This document shows positions 42,365 to 52,297 of a stretch of 64,000 nucleotides of DNA, one piece after another; position 1 is the stretch's first letter, and each line of letters begins with the position of its first letter. Where the stretch lies: the NCBI RefSeq assembly GCF_013394595.1, contig NZ_CP053348.1, positions 3,311,001 to 3,375,000 on the forward strand. Reading direction: 5' to 3'. The notes beneath the pieces are model-generated. The model was given only the letters and a program-made list of their open reading frames with translations, was not told where the DNA came from and ran no database searches. A program made the translations under genes and the position numbers. Origin of the DNA: Winogradskyella forsetii. GTDB lineage: Bacteria > Bacteroidota > Bacteroidia > Flavobacteriales > Flavobacteriaceae.

Positions 42365-43645
42365 CTAATATTCATCATATTCGCCATCTCCAAAATTAAA
42401 TGTTAAAGAAAAACGCAAGGTATTTTCTAAAGGACTTTGAATTTTGGAAGCCGAAAATAAATAGGATAAATCAAGACCAATGGTTGTGTATTTAAAACCT
42501 GCTCCTAAGGCAAAAAATTTACGTGCGCCTTTATCATCTGCTTCGTTGAAGTAACCTGCTCTAAATGCAAAGTTGTCTTGGTAGGTATATTCTGCTCCTA
42601 AAGCCCAAGTAAACTCCCTTAACTCTTCACTAAAACCGCCTGGTGCATCACCGAACGATTGGAAAACGCCAGTTAAAAAACTAACGTTTGGGTCTTGACC
42701 TTCAAGGATAATATCTTGTTCTGAAGCTTCTAATTGGTCATCGTTCTGAAAATCCCCATCATCTGGATTAAATACGCCATCTGGCCCTGTACCGTCTGGA
42801 CCTCCAACATCCGTAAACACAATTCTATCTCCGATAATTGGCGGTGTAGGCACTAAATACTTAGAGACCTCAGCAGAGACGCCCAATTTACTGTATTGAT
42901 CGAAAATAAAATCAAACCCGGCACCCAATCTCAAATTGGTAGGTTGAAATACTTCCTGTCCTCCATCATCGTACTTAAATCGTGGTCCTAAATTCTGAAT
43001 GGCAAAGCCCAATCTCCATCGACCGTTAAAATCATTATAAGCTTCTTCCTCACTTTGATAATAACCCGTGATGTCTGCACCAAATGTGCTACCTGGTTGT
43101 GCATTGGGATCAACCTGTCCTATTCTTAAGGCCGACCTCATGTAACGTAAAGCTACAGCCATAGCAAATTGATCACTTAATCGCAACGAATAAGCGGCAT
43201 CAATAGCAAATTCATTTGGTTTAACGGCCACACCAGGATCATTAGCATCTTGGGTCAGCACTATTTCCCCTAATGAAAAATACTTAAGACTTGCAGAAAA
43301 TGCACTGAATTCATTTAATCTATTAAAATAAGTTAAGTAACTCAATGAAATATCATTTACCAATCGTGTTAAATAAGGTGTATAACTTAATCCCACACCT
43401 TGCTTAGCTTCAGAAAAGGCATATTTTGCAGGATTGTACTGTTGTGAAAATCCATCAACAGAAGTTGCCACACCCATATCACCCATGGCTGCAGATCTTG
43501 CATCTGGTGAAATAAGCATAAACGGTAAACCGGTTGTAATTACTCGACTATCGAAAGTGCTTGGTATTTCTTGAATGGTATTTTCTTGAGCAAATGTTGC
43601 GCTAATTGTAGCAAAAGCCATTACGGCTAAGATGTGTTTTTTCAT
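42365..43645 (-). CDS. porV: Type IX secretion outer membrane protein PorV (LptO)
   Basis: This 426-residue outer membrane beta-barrel protein has a signal peptide (ending ISATFAQ). PorV-typical text follows: ITTGLPFMLISPDARSAAMG, DMGVATSVDGFSQQYNPAKY. The C-terminus ends RFSLTFNFGDGEYDEY. PorV shuttles cargo from the T9SS translocon to the PorU-containing attachment complex. porU lies upstream on the same strand with a gap of 144 bases, in which a TATATTTG promoter is found. A long polar insert (about 255-310, DGTGPDGVFNPDDGDFQNDD) is likely an extracellular loop. Confidence 0.96.
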   Translation of the reverse strand: MKKHILAVMAFATISATFAQENTIQEIPSTFDSRVITTGLPFMLISPDARSAAMGDMGVATSVDGFSQQYNPAKYAFSEAKQGVGLSYTPYLTRLVNDISLSYLTYFNRLNEFSAFSASLKYFSLGEIVLTQDANDPGVAVKPNEFAIDAAYSLRLSDQFAMAVALRYMRSALRIGQVDPNAQPGSTFGADITGYYQSEEEAYNDFNGRWRLGFAIQNLGPRFKYDDGGQEVFQPTNLRLGAGFDFIFDQYSKLGVSAEVSKYLVPTPPIIGDRIVFTDVGGPDGTGPDGVFNPDDGDFQNDDQLEASEQDIILEGQDPNVSFLTGVFQSFGDAPGGFSEELREFTWALGAEYTYQDNFAFRAGYFNEADDKGARKFFALGAGFKYTTIGLDLSYLFSASKIQSPLENTLRFSLTFNFGDGEYDEY

Positions 43646-43693
43646 GTTTAATTATTGTGGTTTTAACACCAATTGGGTAGTTTAAAACGTTTG

Positions 43694-43701
43694 CAAATAT
43701 A
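43694..43701 (-). promoter_or_regulatory. Bacteroidota -7 promoter element (TATATTTG) of porV
   Basis: An exact TAnnTTTG match on the minus strand between porU and porV, 48 bases before the porV ATG. It suggests that porV can be transcribed independently of porU. Confidence 0.6.
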
Positions 43702-43789
43702 AATTATTATTTAAACTTTTTGTTTATGCTTCGAATTCAATCTTATTTCATCTTAATTTTTCAAAAAAAATGAAAACATTTATGGCATT

Positions 43790-46700
43790 TTATAATATTA
43801 CCAATTTTTGAATCTTTTCAACTTGTTTATTCAAACGGTTAGATTTCACTTTTAGTTTATAGACATAGACTCCTTTTCCTATTTTATCACCAAAATCGTC
43901 TCTTCCATCCCAAACAATGTCTTTGGACAATGAGCTAACGGCCTTACTTCCTCCTGAGGTTTGACCATTTAAAGTTCTCACTAATTTACCAGAAACCGTG
44001 AATATCTGAACAGAAATATCTAAAGGTTCTACACTATTGTGATTGAACCAAAATTCTGTATAACTCACAAATGGATTGGGGTAATTTAATACGTTATTGA
44101 TTACTAATTCTTCATCTTTATCAAAAACCACAAACTGAATTTCTGCCGTCGACGAATTATTATAGACATCCCAAGCCTTTAAAGTTAAGGTATGTAAGCC
44201 TGGCTCTAAATCCCTAAAAGGATAGGTAACAACACCATTGGTATAATCATCTACATTGGCTTGGTAGTAATTGTTTAGAACTATTGGATTGGTTTCGTCA
44301 CCATCAATTATCGCCGTAATATCGTGACCAATGCCACTGGCTGTATTAATGCCATTCTCATCTTGAAGCTTAGCTAGCAAGGTTGGTGATTCGTTGGTTA
44401 TACCACCAGAAACAAAGTTTTCATCATTCATAAACAAATTAATGACGGGTCCGATATTATCTTCTGCTGCATTTTCGTTAATACCACCAATTTTAACATC
44501 GAAATTAGCTCCTGCCTGATCAGAAAGTGGGTTATCTGTTTGTGCATAAAAACTAACTTTGCCATTGCCAACGGGAATCCCAATATCTCTTGGTACAATA
44601 AAGTCGAATTCAAACTGTCCATTTTCTACACTTGCTTGTCCTTTAAAAACTACTTCACCTAATGTGATAAAATCTAAAATTATTGGACCATTATTATCTG
44701 TAACACCATCATTAGCTAAGGTCTGTCTATCTATTTGTTTATCAAAAATAGTAGCCGTTAGTGTACCATTATAATTTGATAATAGATTACCGTTAATATC
44801 TACAACTTCACCAGCCATCTTTGTGTAACTTAGAGCCTTTAACGTGTCAATAGGCTGTGTAATATCTACATCATTAACTTTAGTTAATTTAATATCTGGT
44901 TTCGGAAATGCCAGTTTCATTGCAGGGTCCCCTATCAGAAATATTAATCGTTTCTGAGTAATCCCAGCAATACTATTGTCTATTTTTGTTCTTCTTAATA
45001 CTTCAGCTACCGAAGGGTATTCATTGTTGTTAAAAGCAAATAAATAATCATTAAACACTTCATTATAAGATACTCCAACAGTAACAAAAATTTGCCGTGT
45101 AGAAGTAACAAGTCCTATTGCACCACCATTTTTATTCCAAAAAGTAAACTCACCTGCTGTATCTCTGTTTGGATCATCGAACTTGGTATATTCACAAGTT
45201 ATTGTTACAAATAAATTAAACTTACAGATATTGTTAACTTCCTGAGCGTCGAACTTATCGAAAATACGCTCCTTTGCTAAACCATCCTCACCACCATGCC
45301 CAAAATAATTAACCACTAAAGCTCCAACTTCAATCGCATCCTTAATAGCTTTGTTTACCTTAGGATAACGATTACCCGCAGCCGAAGATTCTTGTTCAAA
45401 AGCATCGGCATGCATTTTTTTTACATTCATAAAAGGATTTTCCGCTTTTATTTCCTCTCCAATGCCATCGGTTGTTTCTTGCAGAATTCTTTCCCATTGC
45501 ACATCAACATCATCAGAAATAAGTACTATATTATTTCGCCAACTGCCATAGGCATCAGATTGATAATATGAATTAATTTTATCGACCATTTCTTTAGCTC
45601 GCTGCAGATCTTCTGCTAAAATTCTACCAACAGCAATATCCATTCTGTCAATACTTGTTGTCATTCCGCCTTCATTATCATCTAACATGGCATAGAAATC
45701 ATCTGAAACAAATGAACTAGAAAGGCTAAAACTAGACATTGAATACCATGAAGGCACCAAGTTTGTATTATTGTTTAACCTATTTTTATAATCGTAAGAT
45801 CCATCACCAAATAAACAAAGATATTTAAGGCGTTTACTAGGAGTACTTGCATTATCATATACATATTTAATAAAATTTCTTAACGCAGCAATATCTTGGC
45901 TACCTGTACTAAACTCATTATAAATAGTTTGTAAATCAACTACTTTTACATTTAAATTGTATTGATTTCTATTAATTTCAGCTAACCGTTCTGCTTGAGA
46001 CAAAAACTGAGATGGAGATAAAATGATATAATCAATATCTTCAAACTCACCTTGGTTATTATTAAAAATAGTTCCTTTTAAATTTTGATTAGCCACAGTT
46101 GACCTCGCGTCTTTTAATGGTGATAAAACGCTTGAATAAGAAAATGCCAAATACGTTCTTTCTTCACCAGATTGTGCCTTAAAATCTATGTTAGTTGCAC
46201 TGGTTGAATTTATAAAATTACTCACATTAAAACGATCTGTAATATCCCAAACTTCAGATACCGACGATGCGCTAGATAAGTTATATTCAGCAATTCCTGG
46301 TGTTGTAATAACGTCTTTATTTTTGAAAACTAATTGGCCTCCATCGTATATTAAATTTCTGGTGGCTTCAATATTAATATAATTAAGATATGCGTTTGCT
46401 GAAGGATTTCCGTTATTATTATAATCTAATGTTACTGAAATAGCATTAGAAGTAATATTTTGTTGACCAGAATAAGTTCGCTCTGTCGCTAAAACTGAAC
46501 CAGGGCTTATTATTCCCAAACCCAAAGTTGAAACTTGATTACCATTTATTGTAATACCCATTGTAGATCCAAGTGTTTCTGAAACGGAACCAACAACAAT
46601 TTTAAAATCTACGGGAACAGTAGTCACCAGGTTAGGAAATTCAAAATCATAAGTTCGTTGGTTTTCAATATCAAATTCATCACCAAACCATTTACGACCT

Positions 46701-47650
46701 AATTTTGCAAGGTTGTATTCATCAACTTCATAGAACTGGTAATCTTGAAAGGTATTAATTTGAAAATCCGCAGCAGCATTAATGGTTGGCATAGGCAGCA
46801 TACGCTTTCCTGTTCCCGAGCTTACATTTACGTAGTAATATGTTTTATCGGTATATAAATTGATATTGGTTTCACTTTCTTCACTATAGGTTTTAGGGCC
46901 TTCACCATAAAAAAGGATATAATCGTTGTTGTCAAAACTTCCGTCCTCTTCTCCCACAAATTTTACGGCGTTTTCTACAACATCAAAAGGATAATTGGCA
47001 GAATTCTGTAAAGGCAACATTCGTCCTCCATTACCATAAATTTTAATATTCCTTGGATCTACCGAGTTGGTATTAATGCCCAAACTACTTAAAAAACTTT
47101 TAGATAATTGATAGACACCAGATTCTTCTATGTAAAAACGATACCATTGCCCTGTGCTTAAAACTGAACTTGTAATTTCATTCACGCCTCTAGCACTATT
47201 TCCAGATCCACCAGAACGTATGTTATATATTAAAGTGAAACTGGTTATTTTTTTATAAGCGCCATTGTCCTTTATAATAGGACACAATTCAAAATAAGTT
47301 GCTCGCTTATCTCTAGCGTTGGTATTGTTCAATGAATACTTAGGCGAATTAGGAATTAATTCAGGATTTAAATCCTTTAGTTCCGCTTTAGAAATGATTT
47401 CGTAAACAATATTGGTTAATTGCACTGAATTCTCATCTATTGAGCCTCCTTTGCTTTCCCATTGCGCAAAATAGGTTAATCCATAGGTATCATTATAATT
47501 AAAATGATCAGCATCAAAAGCAGGCACTTCAATTTTACTATACGCGGTTTGTAAAATCTTATTTCCGTTCCAATTGATGCTAAATTTTTTTTGTTGTCCA
47601 AAACAAAACATCGTAAATAATGATAGAACGATTAAATAGCAATTTTTCAT
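43790..47650 (-). CDS. porU: Type IX secretion signal peptidase PorU (C25 family)
   Basis: This 1286-residue protein is the surface protease that removes C-terminal sorting domains and attaches cargo to the outer membrane. It has a signal peptide (LSLFTMFCFGQ). The gingipain-type C25 domain lies at about 540-900, with the catalytic His in VVNYFGHGGEDGLAKE (about 783) and the Cys in FVTITCEYTKFDD (about 818). The C-terminus has a CTD-like fold (VLNYPNPFVSYTEFWFNHNS, ending GVYVYKLKVKSN). PorV is encoded downstream. The long intergenic region upstream separates it from divergent gldJ. Confidence 0.96.
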   Translation of the reverse strand: MKNCYLIVLSLFTMFCFGQQKKFSINWNGNKILQTAYSKIEVPAFDADHFNYNDTYGLTYFAQWESKGGSIDENSVQLTNIVYEIISKAELKDLNPELIPNSPKYSLNNTNARDKRATYFELCPIIKDNGAYKKITSFTLIYNIRSGGSGNSARGVNEITSSVLSTGQWYRFYIEESGVYQLSKSFLSSLGINTNSVDPRNIKIYGNGGRMLPLQNSANYPFDVVENAVKFVGEEDGSFDNNDYILFYGEGPKTYSEESETNINLYTDKTYYYVNVSSGTGKRMLPMPTINAAADFQINTFQDYQFYEVDEYNLAKLGRKWFGDEFDIENQRTYDFEFPNLVTTVPVDFKIVVGSVSETLGSTMGITINGNQVSTLGLGIISPGSVLATERTYSGQQNITSNAISVTLDYNNNGNPSANAYLNYINIEATRNLIYDGGQLVFKNKDVITTPGIAEYNLSSASSVSEVWDITDRFNVSNFINSTSATNIDFKAQSGEERTYLAFSYSSVLSPLKDARSTVANQNLKGTIFNNNQGEFEDIDYIILSPSQFLSQAERLAEINRNQYNLNVKVVDLQTIYNEFSTGSQDIAALRNFIKYVYDNASTPSKRLKYLCLFGDGSYDYKNRLNNNTNLVPSWYSMSSFSLSSSFVSDDFYAMLDDNEGGMTTSIDRMDIAVGRILAEDLQRAKEMVDKINSYYQSDAYGSWRNNIVLISDDVDVQWERILQETTDGIGEEIKAENPFMNVKKMHADAFEQESSAAGNRYPKVNKAIKDAIEVGALVVNYFGHGGEDGLAKERIFDKFDAQEVNNICKFNLFVTITCEYTKFDDPNRDTAGEFTFWNKNGGAIGLVTSTRQIFVTVGVSYNEVFNDYLFAFNNNEYPSVAEVLRRTKIDNSIAGITQKRLIFLIGDPAMKLAFPKPDIKLTKVNDVDITQPIDTLKALSYTKMAGEVVDINGNLLSNYNGTLTATIFDKQIDRQTLANDGVTDNNGPIILDFITLGEVVFKGQASVENGQFEFDFIVPRDIGIPVGNGKVSFYAQTDNPLSDQAGANFDVKIGGINENAAEDNIGPVINLFMNDENFVSGGITNESPTLLAKLQDENGINTASGIGHDITAIIDGDETNPIVLNNYYQANVDDYTNGVVTYPFRDLEPGLHTLTLKAWDVYNNSSTAEIQFVVFDKDEELVINNVLNYPNPFVSYTEFWFNHNSVEPLDISVQIFTVSGKLVRTLNGQTSGGSKAVSSLSKDIVWDGRDDFGDKIGKGVYVYKLKVKSNRLNKQVEKIQKLVIL

Positions 47651-47973
47651 GTATTGATTTTCCTTTTTAGTCTCAAATAAAATCTAAACCTTATCCTTGT
47701 TTTAACAAGACTTTAAATTTAACAGTAGAATAACGGCTATTAAAGCGCGATATTATGACTTCACAATTTTTATTTCAAAAATACAACAATAATTCATTTC
47801 CACCCTCGTTATTAAAGAGCAAAATACACCGACAAGTTGAAAAAAATCCGTTGTTATGTTCAAAAAAAAGGATGAAATGCACATTTTTTTGCATTTAGAC
47901 GCAAAAAAAAGTTGTTAGTTTACCTTTAATTGTTATATTGCGGGTCTAAAATTAAACGAGCTTACTTAAACGT
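47651..47973. other. Divergent intergenic region between porU and gldJ
   Basis: These 323 bases contain no open frame worth noting. They must hold the promoters of both genes. A TATATTGC near 47934-47941 on the plus strand is one base off the TAnnTTTG consensus. One small inverted repeat is present (AAATGCA 47875-47881 with TGCATTT 47890-47896), and A- and T-runs are frequent. No riboswitch-like structure was recognised. Confidence 0.5.
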
Positions 47974-49656
47974 ATGGATATGAAAAATGTCTCAAACCTA
48001 AAATTTCTAATAGCAATAACGCTTTGCGCTTCGATTGTAAGTTGCAACCGTTCTTCTAATTCTGGCAACGTAGATAGTGCCACAGGCTGGAAAATCAACG
48101 ATAAAAATGGTGGTTTTCAGTACAACACACAATTCAAAGAACAGGAGACGCCTCCTGGAACTGCTTTCATTGAAGGTGGAACTTTTACAATGGGTAAAGT
48201 AGGTGATGATCCGATGCATGATTGGAACAACACCCCTAATCAACAACACATCCAGTCATTTTATATGGATGAAACTGAAGTTACCAATATTAACTATACA
48301 TTTTACTTAGATTACCTAAAAAATGTATATCCACCAGATGATCCTAATTTCGCTTTAATATATAAAGGCGCACTTCCAGATACTTTAGTATGGAGAAATC
48401 GCTTAGGTTACAACGAAATGATGACTGAAAACTATTTGCGTCATCCAGGCTATGCAAATTATCCTGTGGTTGGTGTTAGTTGGATTCAAGCCGTTGAATA
48501 TGCCAACTGGAGAACTGACCGTGTTGCTGAAATGGCTTTACAAGAAGCTGGTTACATAAAAAGAGATGCGCACCTTACAGATGTAAATGCAGAAAGCACA
48601 TTTAGCACTGATACATACATCAATGCACCTTCACAAACTTATGGTGGAAATACAGAAGTTTTGGAAGGCGGAAAACGCAGGGAACAGACAGATGCAGAAG
48701 GTAATCCAATCAACGTTTATGCAAGTCGAGAAACGGGTTTGATTCCTGTAAAATTTAGACTACCAACGGAAGCTGAATGGGAATATGCAGCATTAGGCAT
48801 GAGTGAATTACGTCAGTATAATGTTTATAGAGGACGTAAAAAATATCCTTGGGATGGTCAATATACAAGATCAGGAAAACGTGTAAATCGTGGTGATCAA
48901 ATGGCTAACTTTAAGCAAGGTAAAGGAGATTACGGTGGAATTGCAGGTTGGTCTGATGATGGTGCTGATATTACAGCAGAAGTTAAAACTTATGCACCTA
49001 ATGATTACGGATTATATGATATGGCCGGAAACGTTTCTGAATGGGTTGCCGATGTTTACAGACCTATTGTAGATGATGAGTTTAATGACTTTAACTACTA
49101 CAGAGGAAATGTATATACCAAAAATGCCATTAATGAAGATGGAACTGTAAAAATCGTAACCTCTGACGAAATTGTTTACGATACAACAAGTACAGGTAAA
49201 ATTGTGGCTAGGGATTTACCAGGTGAAATTGCAAGAATTCCTATTGACGAAGATGAAACCTATTTAAGAACCAACTTTAGTCAAAGTGATAATAGAAATT
49301 ACAGAGACGGTGACAAACGTTCTTCTCGCTACTACAGAGAAAACTTTGAAGAAACCGAAGGTGAAAAAGAAAGTACTACTGGGAAAATGTACAATTCACC
49401 GAAGCATGTTGTTCAAGTAGATTCTACGGAAGGCGGATTAGTTAGAGAATATGACCAGTCTAACAGCAGAACCTCGTTGATCAATGACGAAGTAAGAGTT
49501 TATAAAGGTGGTTCTTGGAGAGATAGAGCTTACTGGATTGATCCTGCTCAACGTCGTTATTTCCCACAAGATATGGCTACTGATGATATCGGTTTTAGAT
49601 GCGCAGTATCTAGAGTTGGCTCTAAGAGCAACAATGGAGGAAAGAGACGAAACTAA
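47974..49656 (+). CDS. gldJ: Gliding motility lipoprotein GldJ
   Basis: This 560-residue lipoprotein (lipobox LCASIVSCNRSS, Cys24) contains an FGE-sulfatase-like domain: GTAFIEGGTFTMGKVGDD, YMDETEVTNINYTFYLDY, LPTEAEWEYAALGM and YDMAGNVSEWVADVYRP. The length and the text are those of GldJ of Flavobacterium, where it is needed for gliding and stabilises GldK as part of the type IX machinery. It is an outer-membrane periplasmic-face lipoprotein. The FGE catalytic cysteines are not conserved, in keeping with a structural role. A strong terminator follows. Confidence 0.96.
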   Translation: MDMKNVSNLKFLIAITLCASIVSCNRSSNSGNVDSATGWKINDKNGGFQYNTQFKEQETPPGTAFIEGGTFTMGKVGDDPMHDWNNTPNQQHIQSFYMDETEVTNINYTFYLDYLKNVYPPDDPNFALIYKGALPDTLVWRNRLGYNEMMTENYLRHPGYANYPVVGVSWIQAVEYANWRTDRVAEMALQEAGYIKRDAHLTDVNAESTFSTDTYINAPSQTYGGNTEVLEGGKRREQTDAEGNPINVYASRETGLIPVKFRLPTEAEWEYAALGMSELRQYNVYRGRKKYPWDGQYTRSGKRVNRGDQMANFKQGKGDYGGIAGWSDDGADITAEVKTYAPNDYGLYDMAGNVSEWVADVYRPIVDDEFNDFNYYRGNVYTKNAINEDGTVKIVTSDEIVYDTTSTGKIVARDLPGEIARIPIDEDETYLRTNFSQSDNRNYRDGDKRSSRYYRENFEETEGEKESTTGKMYNSPKHVVQVDSTEGGLVREYDQSNSRTSLINDEVRVYKGGSWRDRAYWIDPAQRRYFPQDMATDDIGFRCAVSRVGSKSNNGGKRRN

Positions 49657-49680
49657 TAATCGTTAAATAATATTTATAAA

Positions 49681-49710
49681 AGTCCTGATCAATGTATCAG
49701 GACTTTTTTT
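49681..49710 (+). terminator. Rho-independent terminator of gldJ
   Basis: A perfect 9-bp stem (AGTCCTGAT 49681-49689 with ATCAGGACT 49696-49704) and loop CAATGT are followed by a run of eight T. It ends the gldJ message just before murF. Confidence 0.92.
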
Positions 49711-49722
49711 ATTTTTAAGCCT

Positions 49723-51003
49723 ATGAAAATTGACGATTTATACAAAAATTTCAGAAACTGTTCTGGGGTCTCAACAGACACAAGGAAACTACAACAGGAT
49801 TGCATGTATTTTGCCCTTAAAGGCGATAATTTTGATGGTAACCAGTTTGTGCAAAAGGCTTTTGATGGCGGAGCAAAATACTGTGTTGTAGATGATACTG
49901 AAGCCATAACAAACACTAACTGCATATATGTGGACGATGTATTAACTACGCTTCAAAGCCTTGCTACCTATCATAGAAATGCTATTAATATCCCAATTAT
50001 TTCATTAACAGGCAGTAATGGAAAAACCACCACAAAAGAACTTATTAATACGGTTTTAGCTTCAACCTACAATGTAAAAGCTACCATGGGAAACCTGAAT
50101 AACCACATTGGCGTGCCTTTATCCCTATTGAGTTTTAGTGAAGGTTTAGACTTCGGAATCGTTGAAATGGGTGCCAATCACCAAAAAGAAATTGATTTTT
50201 TATGTGGTATTGCACAACCAGATTATGGTCTGATTACCAATTTTGGTAAAGCACATTTAGAAGGTTTTGGAAGTATTGAGGGTGTGGTCAAAGGAAAATC
50301 GGAATTATATGACCACTTAATAGCCAATGAAAAAACAGCTTTTATAAATACTGACGATGAAAAGCAAGTGGCCCAAATTGGAGATTACTCTAATATTAGC
50401 ACATTTGGAACGCATTTGAACAATGATTGTGTCATCGCTTTTGATAGTGCGAACCCTTATGTCACCTTAATTTATGATGATATTAAAATTGAAAGTCAGC
50501 TTATCGGTGACTACAACTATGGAAATATTGCTGTAGCAGTGGCTATTGGAAAGTATTTTGATGTCACTTCTGAAAACATAAAAAAAGCTATTGAAAGCTA
50601 CCAACCAGCTAATAACCGATCTGAAATTATAGAAAAAGGCAGCACCAAAATTATTCTTGATGCCTATAATGCCAACCCAACTAGTATGTTGGCCGCACTC
50701 CATAATCTTAAACAGTTAAATGCCGAAAACAAATATCTATTTCTTGGAGACATGTTTGAATTAGGTGCCAACGCTGAAAAAGAACATCAAGAGATTGTTG
50801 ATTTTATAGAACAAAATTTTCAAACTCATATTCATATTATCGGTAAGAATTTTTACAAAACCAACAGTAACACATCTATTTACAAGCATCCCAGTTTTGA
50901 GGATTTAAAACCTATTCTCAAAGACCTTGACCTTAATAATGCGACGGTTTTGATTAAAGGCTCTCGTGGCATGGCATTGGAGCGAATTTTAGACTTTATA
51001 TAA
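49723..51003 (+). CDS. murF: UDP-N-acetylmuramoyl-tripeptide-D-alanyl-D-alanine ligase
   Basis: This 426-residue Mur ligase adds D-Ala-D-Ala to the peptidoglycan precursor in the cytosol. The ATP loop SLTGSNGKTTTKELIN lies at about 91-106, followed by TMGNLNNHIGVPLSLL, GIVEMGANHQKEID and the C-terminal DAYNANPTSM that binds the substrate. The start is 13 bases after the gldJ terminator T-run, so it has its own promoter or receives readthrough. The gldJ-murF order is a conserved flavobacterial pair. Confidence 0.96.
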   Translation: MKIDDLYKNFRNCSGVSTDTRKLQQDCMYFALKGDNFDGNQFVQKAFDGGAKYCVVDDTEAITNTNCIYVDDVLTTLQSLATYHRNAINIPIISLTGSNGKTTTKELINTVLASTYNVKATMGNLNNHIGVPLSLLSFSEGLDFGIVEMGANHQKEIDFLCGIAQPDYGLITNFGKAHLEGFGSIEGVVKGKSELYDHLIANEKTAFINTDDEKQVAQIGDYSNISTFGTHLNNDCVIAFDSANPYVTLIYDDIKIESQLIGDYNYGNIAVAVAIGKYFDVTSENIKKAIESYQPANNRSEIIEKGSTKIILDAYNANPTSMLAALHNLKQLNAENKYLFLGDMFELGANAEKEHQEIVDFIEQNFQTHIHIIGKNFYKTNSNTSIYKHPSFEDLKPILKDLDLNNATVLIKGSRGMALERILDFI

Positions 51004-51042
51004 AGCCGTGTTTATAATTTAAATTATTTTATAAGCTTAAAA

Positions 51043-51070
51043 AATCCATCTATCATACAATAGATGGATT
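51043..51070. terminator. Bidirectional terminator between murF and the VOC gene
   Basis: A perfect 11-bp stem (AATCCATCTAT 51043-51053 with ATAGATGGATT 51060-51070) lies between the convergent genes. On the minus strand it is followed by TTTTTT, so it mainly serves the VOC gene. Confidence 0.82.
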
Positions 51071-51102
51071 GTTCAATTTCCAGTTTTCGGTTTGGATTTT
51101 TA

Positions 51103-51498
51103 TTAATTACAATTTACCATCCATCCAATTCCGTACTTATCGGTGCAACGCCCAAAATAACCCCATTCTCTTTCTCTATAATTATGGTGTATCTGCCCTC
51201 CCTTGGATAAGGATTCAAATAAATTTTTACCTTCTGTGTTATCAGTTACGGCAATACTCATATGGATTTGATTCCCGTTGTTGAGAGGTGTATCTGGCGA
51301 CGCATCATAGGCCATAAAGTGCACATTTTTTCCTTTCAATTCAGCATGTTGCAGATTATTTCTATAAGAAGAAGGCACATCTATTTTTTTATCTTCATAG
51401 GTTTGGCGATTTATAATTTCCGCATCAAACAATTCACTATAATAATTTAGTGCTTCTTGACAGTTTCCTTTAAACGATAAATAGGCTTGTATTTTCAT
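51103..51498 (-). CDS. VOC-family (PhnB-like) protein
   Basis: This 131-residue protein has the glyoxalase/VOC fold as in PhnB-like proteins: AYLSFKGNCQEALNYYSELF at the N-terminus, HAELKGKNVHFMAYDASPDT and the C-terminal RCTDKYGIGWMVNCN. PhnB-like members are of unknown function and often bind a small ligand or metal. The gene stands alone, convergent with murF. Length is normal for a single two-module VOC protein. Confidence 0.9.
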   Translation of the reverse strand: MKIQAYLSFKGNCQEALNYYSELFDAEIINRQTYEDKKIDVPSSYRNNLQHAELKGKNVHFMAYDASPDTPLNNGNQIHMSIAVTDNTEGKNLFESLSKGGQIHHNYREREWGYFGRCTDKYGIGWMVNCN

Positions 51499-51742
51499 AA
51501 TGTTTATTTTTTTAATTCATTTAATTCTGAATCTTAATTTAAAATAATACACCATGACACCTTAGCTGTTTTAAAACTTTTAATTGCTCATTTCCTTTTT
51601 GACAAACCGCTTTGAAAAAACGCACTGTAAGCCTATCGTTTAGACGCTGTAAAATTGTAGAAGTAACATACAATTTAAAACCATTTCATTGATTAGCGAT
51701 TCAAAGAAGCTAAAGTTTATGCAGCGTACTTTGTGAACAAAA

Positions 51743-51770
51743 AAAAATCTACGCGTTTACGTAGATTTTT
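51743..51770 (-). terminator. Terminator of tRNA-Val(GAC)
   Basis: An 11-bp perfect stem (AAAAATCTACG at 51743-51753 with CGTAGATTTTT at 51760-51770) lies 10 bases beyond the 3' end of the tRNA. On the minus strand a T-run follows (plus-strand A-run at 51739-51747). The rest of 51499-51742 shows nothing recognisable. Confidence 0.85.
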
Positions 51771-51780
51771 CAATTGTTGT

Positions 51781-51854
51781 GGGTCATGCCAGATTCGAAC
51801 TGGCGACTTCTACCCTGTCAAGGTAACACTCTGAACCAACTGAGTTAATGACCC
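51781..51854 (-). tRNA. tRNA-Val (anticodon GAC)
   Basis: The 74-base cloverleaf has the acceptor stem GGGTCAT/ATGACCC. The anticodon stem TTACC/GGTAG holds the loop TTGACAG with anticodon GAC, and the T arm contains GTTCGAATC. CCA is not encoded. It is in the same orientation as the second tRNA-Val 455 bases away. Confidence 0.95.
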
Positions 51855-51921
51855 TTAATTATTGATTTCAAAAATAGTGTTTCTTTTATTATTTTTTAAA
51901 TAAATATCATAGTTTAAAGAA

Positions 51922-52252
51922 GGGATTACAATCCCTAGGCGAAACCGCTCCCGCAAATACAATTCAGATGCACTTTGGCGCATCTTGGAATTTTTGTTTC
52001 AAAATATAACTATGAGCTTACGCTCTGTAAATGGGATTACATATCCCTAAGCGAAACCGCTCCTGCAAATACAATTCAGATGCGCTTTGGCGCATCTTGG
52101 AATTTTTGTTTCAAAATATAACTATGAGCTTACGCTCTGTACATGGGATTACATATCCCTAGGCGAAACCGCTCCTGCAAATACAATTCAGATGCGCTTT
52201 GGCGCATCTTGGAATTTTTGTTTCAAAATATAACTATGAGCTTACGCTCAGT
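51922..52252. repeat. Three tandem copies of a 111-112 bp hairpin-rich unit
   Basis: The units start at 51922, 52033 and 52145 and are nearly identical. Each holds small hairpins: GGGAT-TACAT-ATCCC, AGCG-AAAC-CGCT (one arm altered in copies 1 and 3), AGATGCGC-TTTG-GCGCATCT and GAGC-TTAC-GCTC. Copy 1 has one unpaired base in the third stem (AGATGCAC) and one fewer base in the first loop. No open frame or further tRNA is present. The whole space 51855-52309 between the two tRNA-Val genes is filled by this array and the terminator hairpin. The structure recalls REP/BIME-like palindromic elements. Confidence 0.88.
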
Positions 52253-52274
52253 CATATTTTGAAACAAAAATTCC
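52211..52274. repeat. 21-bp perfect inverted repeat at the end of the array
   Basis: GGAATTTTTGTTTCAAAATA plus T (52211-52231) is complemented exactly at 52254-52274, with the GAGC-TTAC-GCTC hairpin inside the 22-base spacer. The right arm runs into the terminator of the second tRNA. The left-arm sequence also occurs in the two other copies of the repeat unit. Confidence 0.85.
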
Positions 52275-52297
52275 GATTTGAAAAATCAAATCGGAAT
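52264..52297 (-). terminator. Terminator of tRNA-Val(TAC)
   Basis: An 11-bp perfect stem (ATTCCGATTTG at 52270-52280 with CAAATCGGAAT at 52287-52297) is followed on the minus strand by TTTTTG. It lies 12 bases beyond the 3' end of the tRNA. Confidence 0.8.

Noticed and set aside
47875..47896. Terminator-like hairpin in the porU-gldJ intergenic region
   Set aside because: The 7-bp stem is AT-rich, and no gene on either strand ends nearby, so there is nothing for it to terminate.
51922..52252. Possible CRISPR array
   Set aside because: The repeats are tandem, 111-112 bp long and directly adjoining; there are no short repeats with unique spacers and no cas genes.
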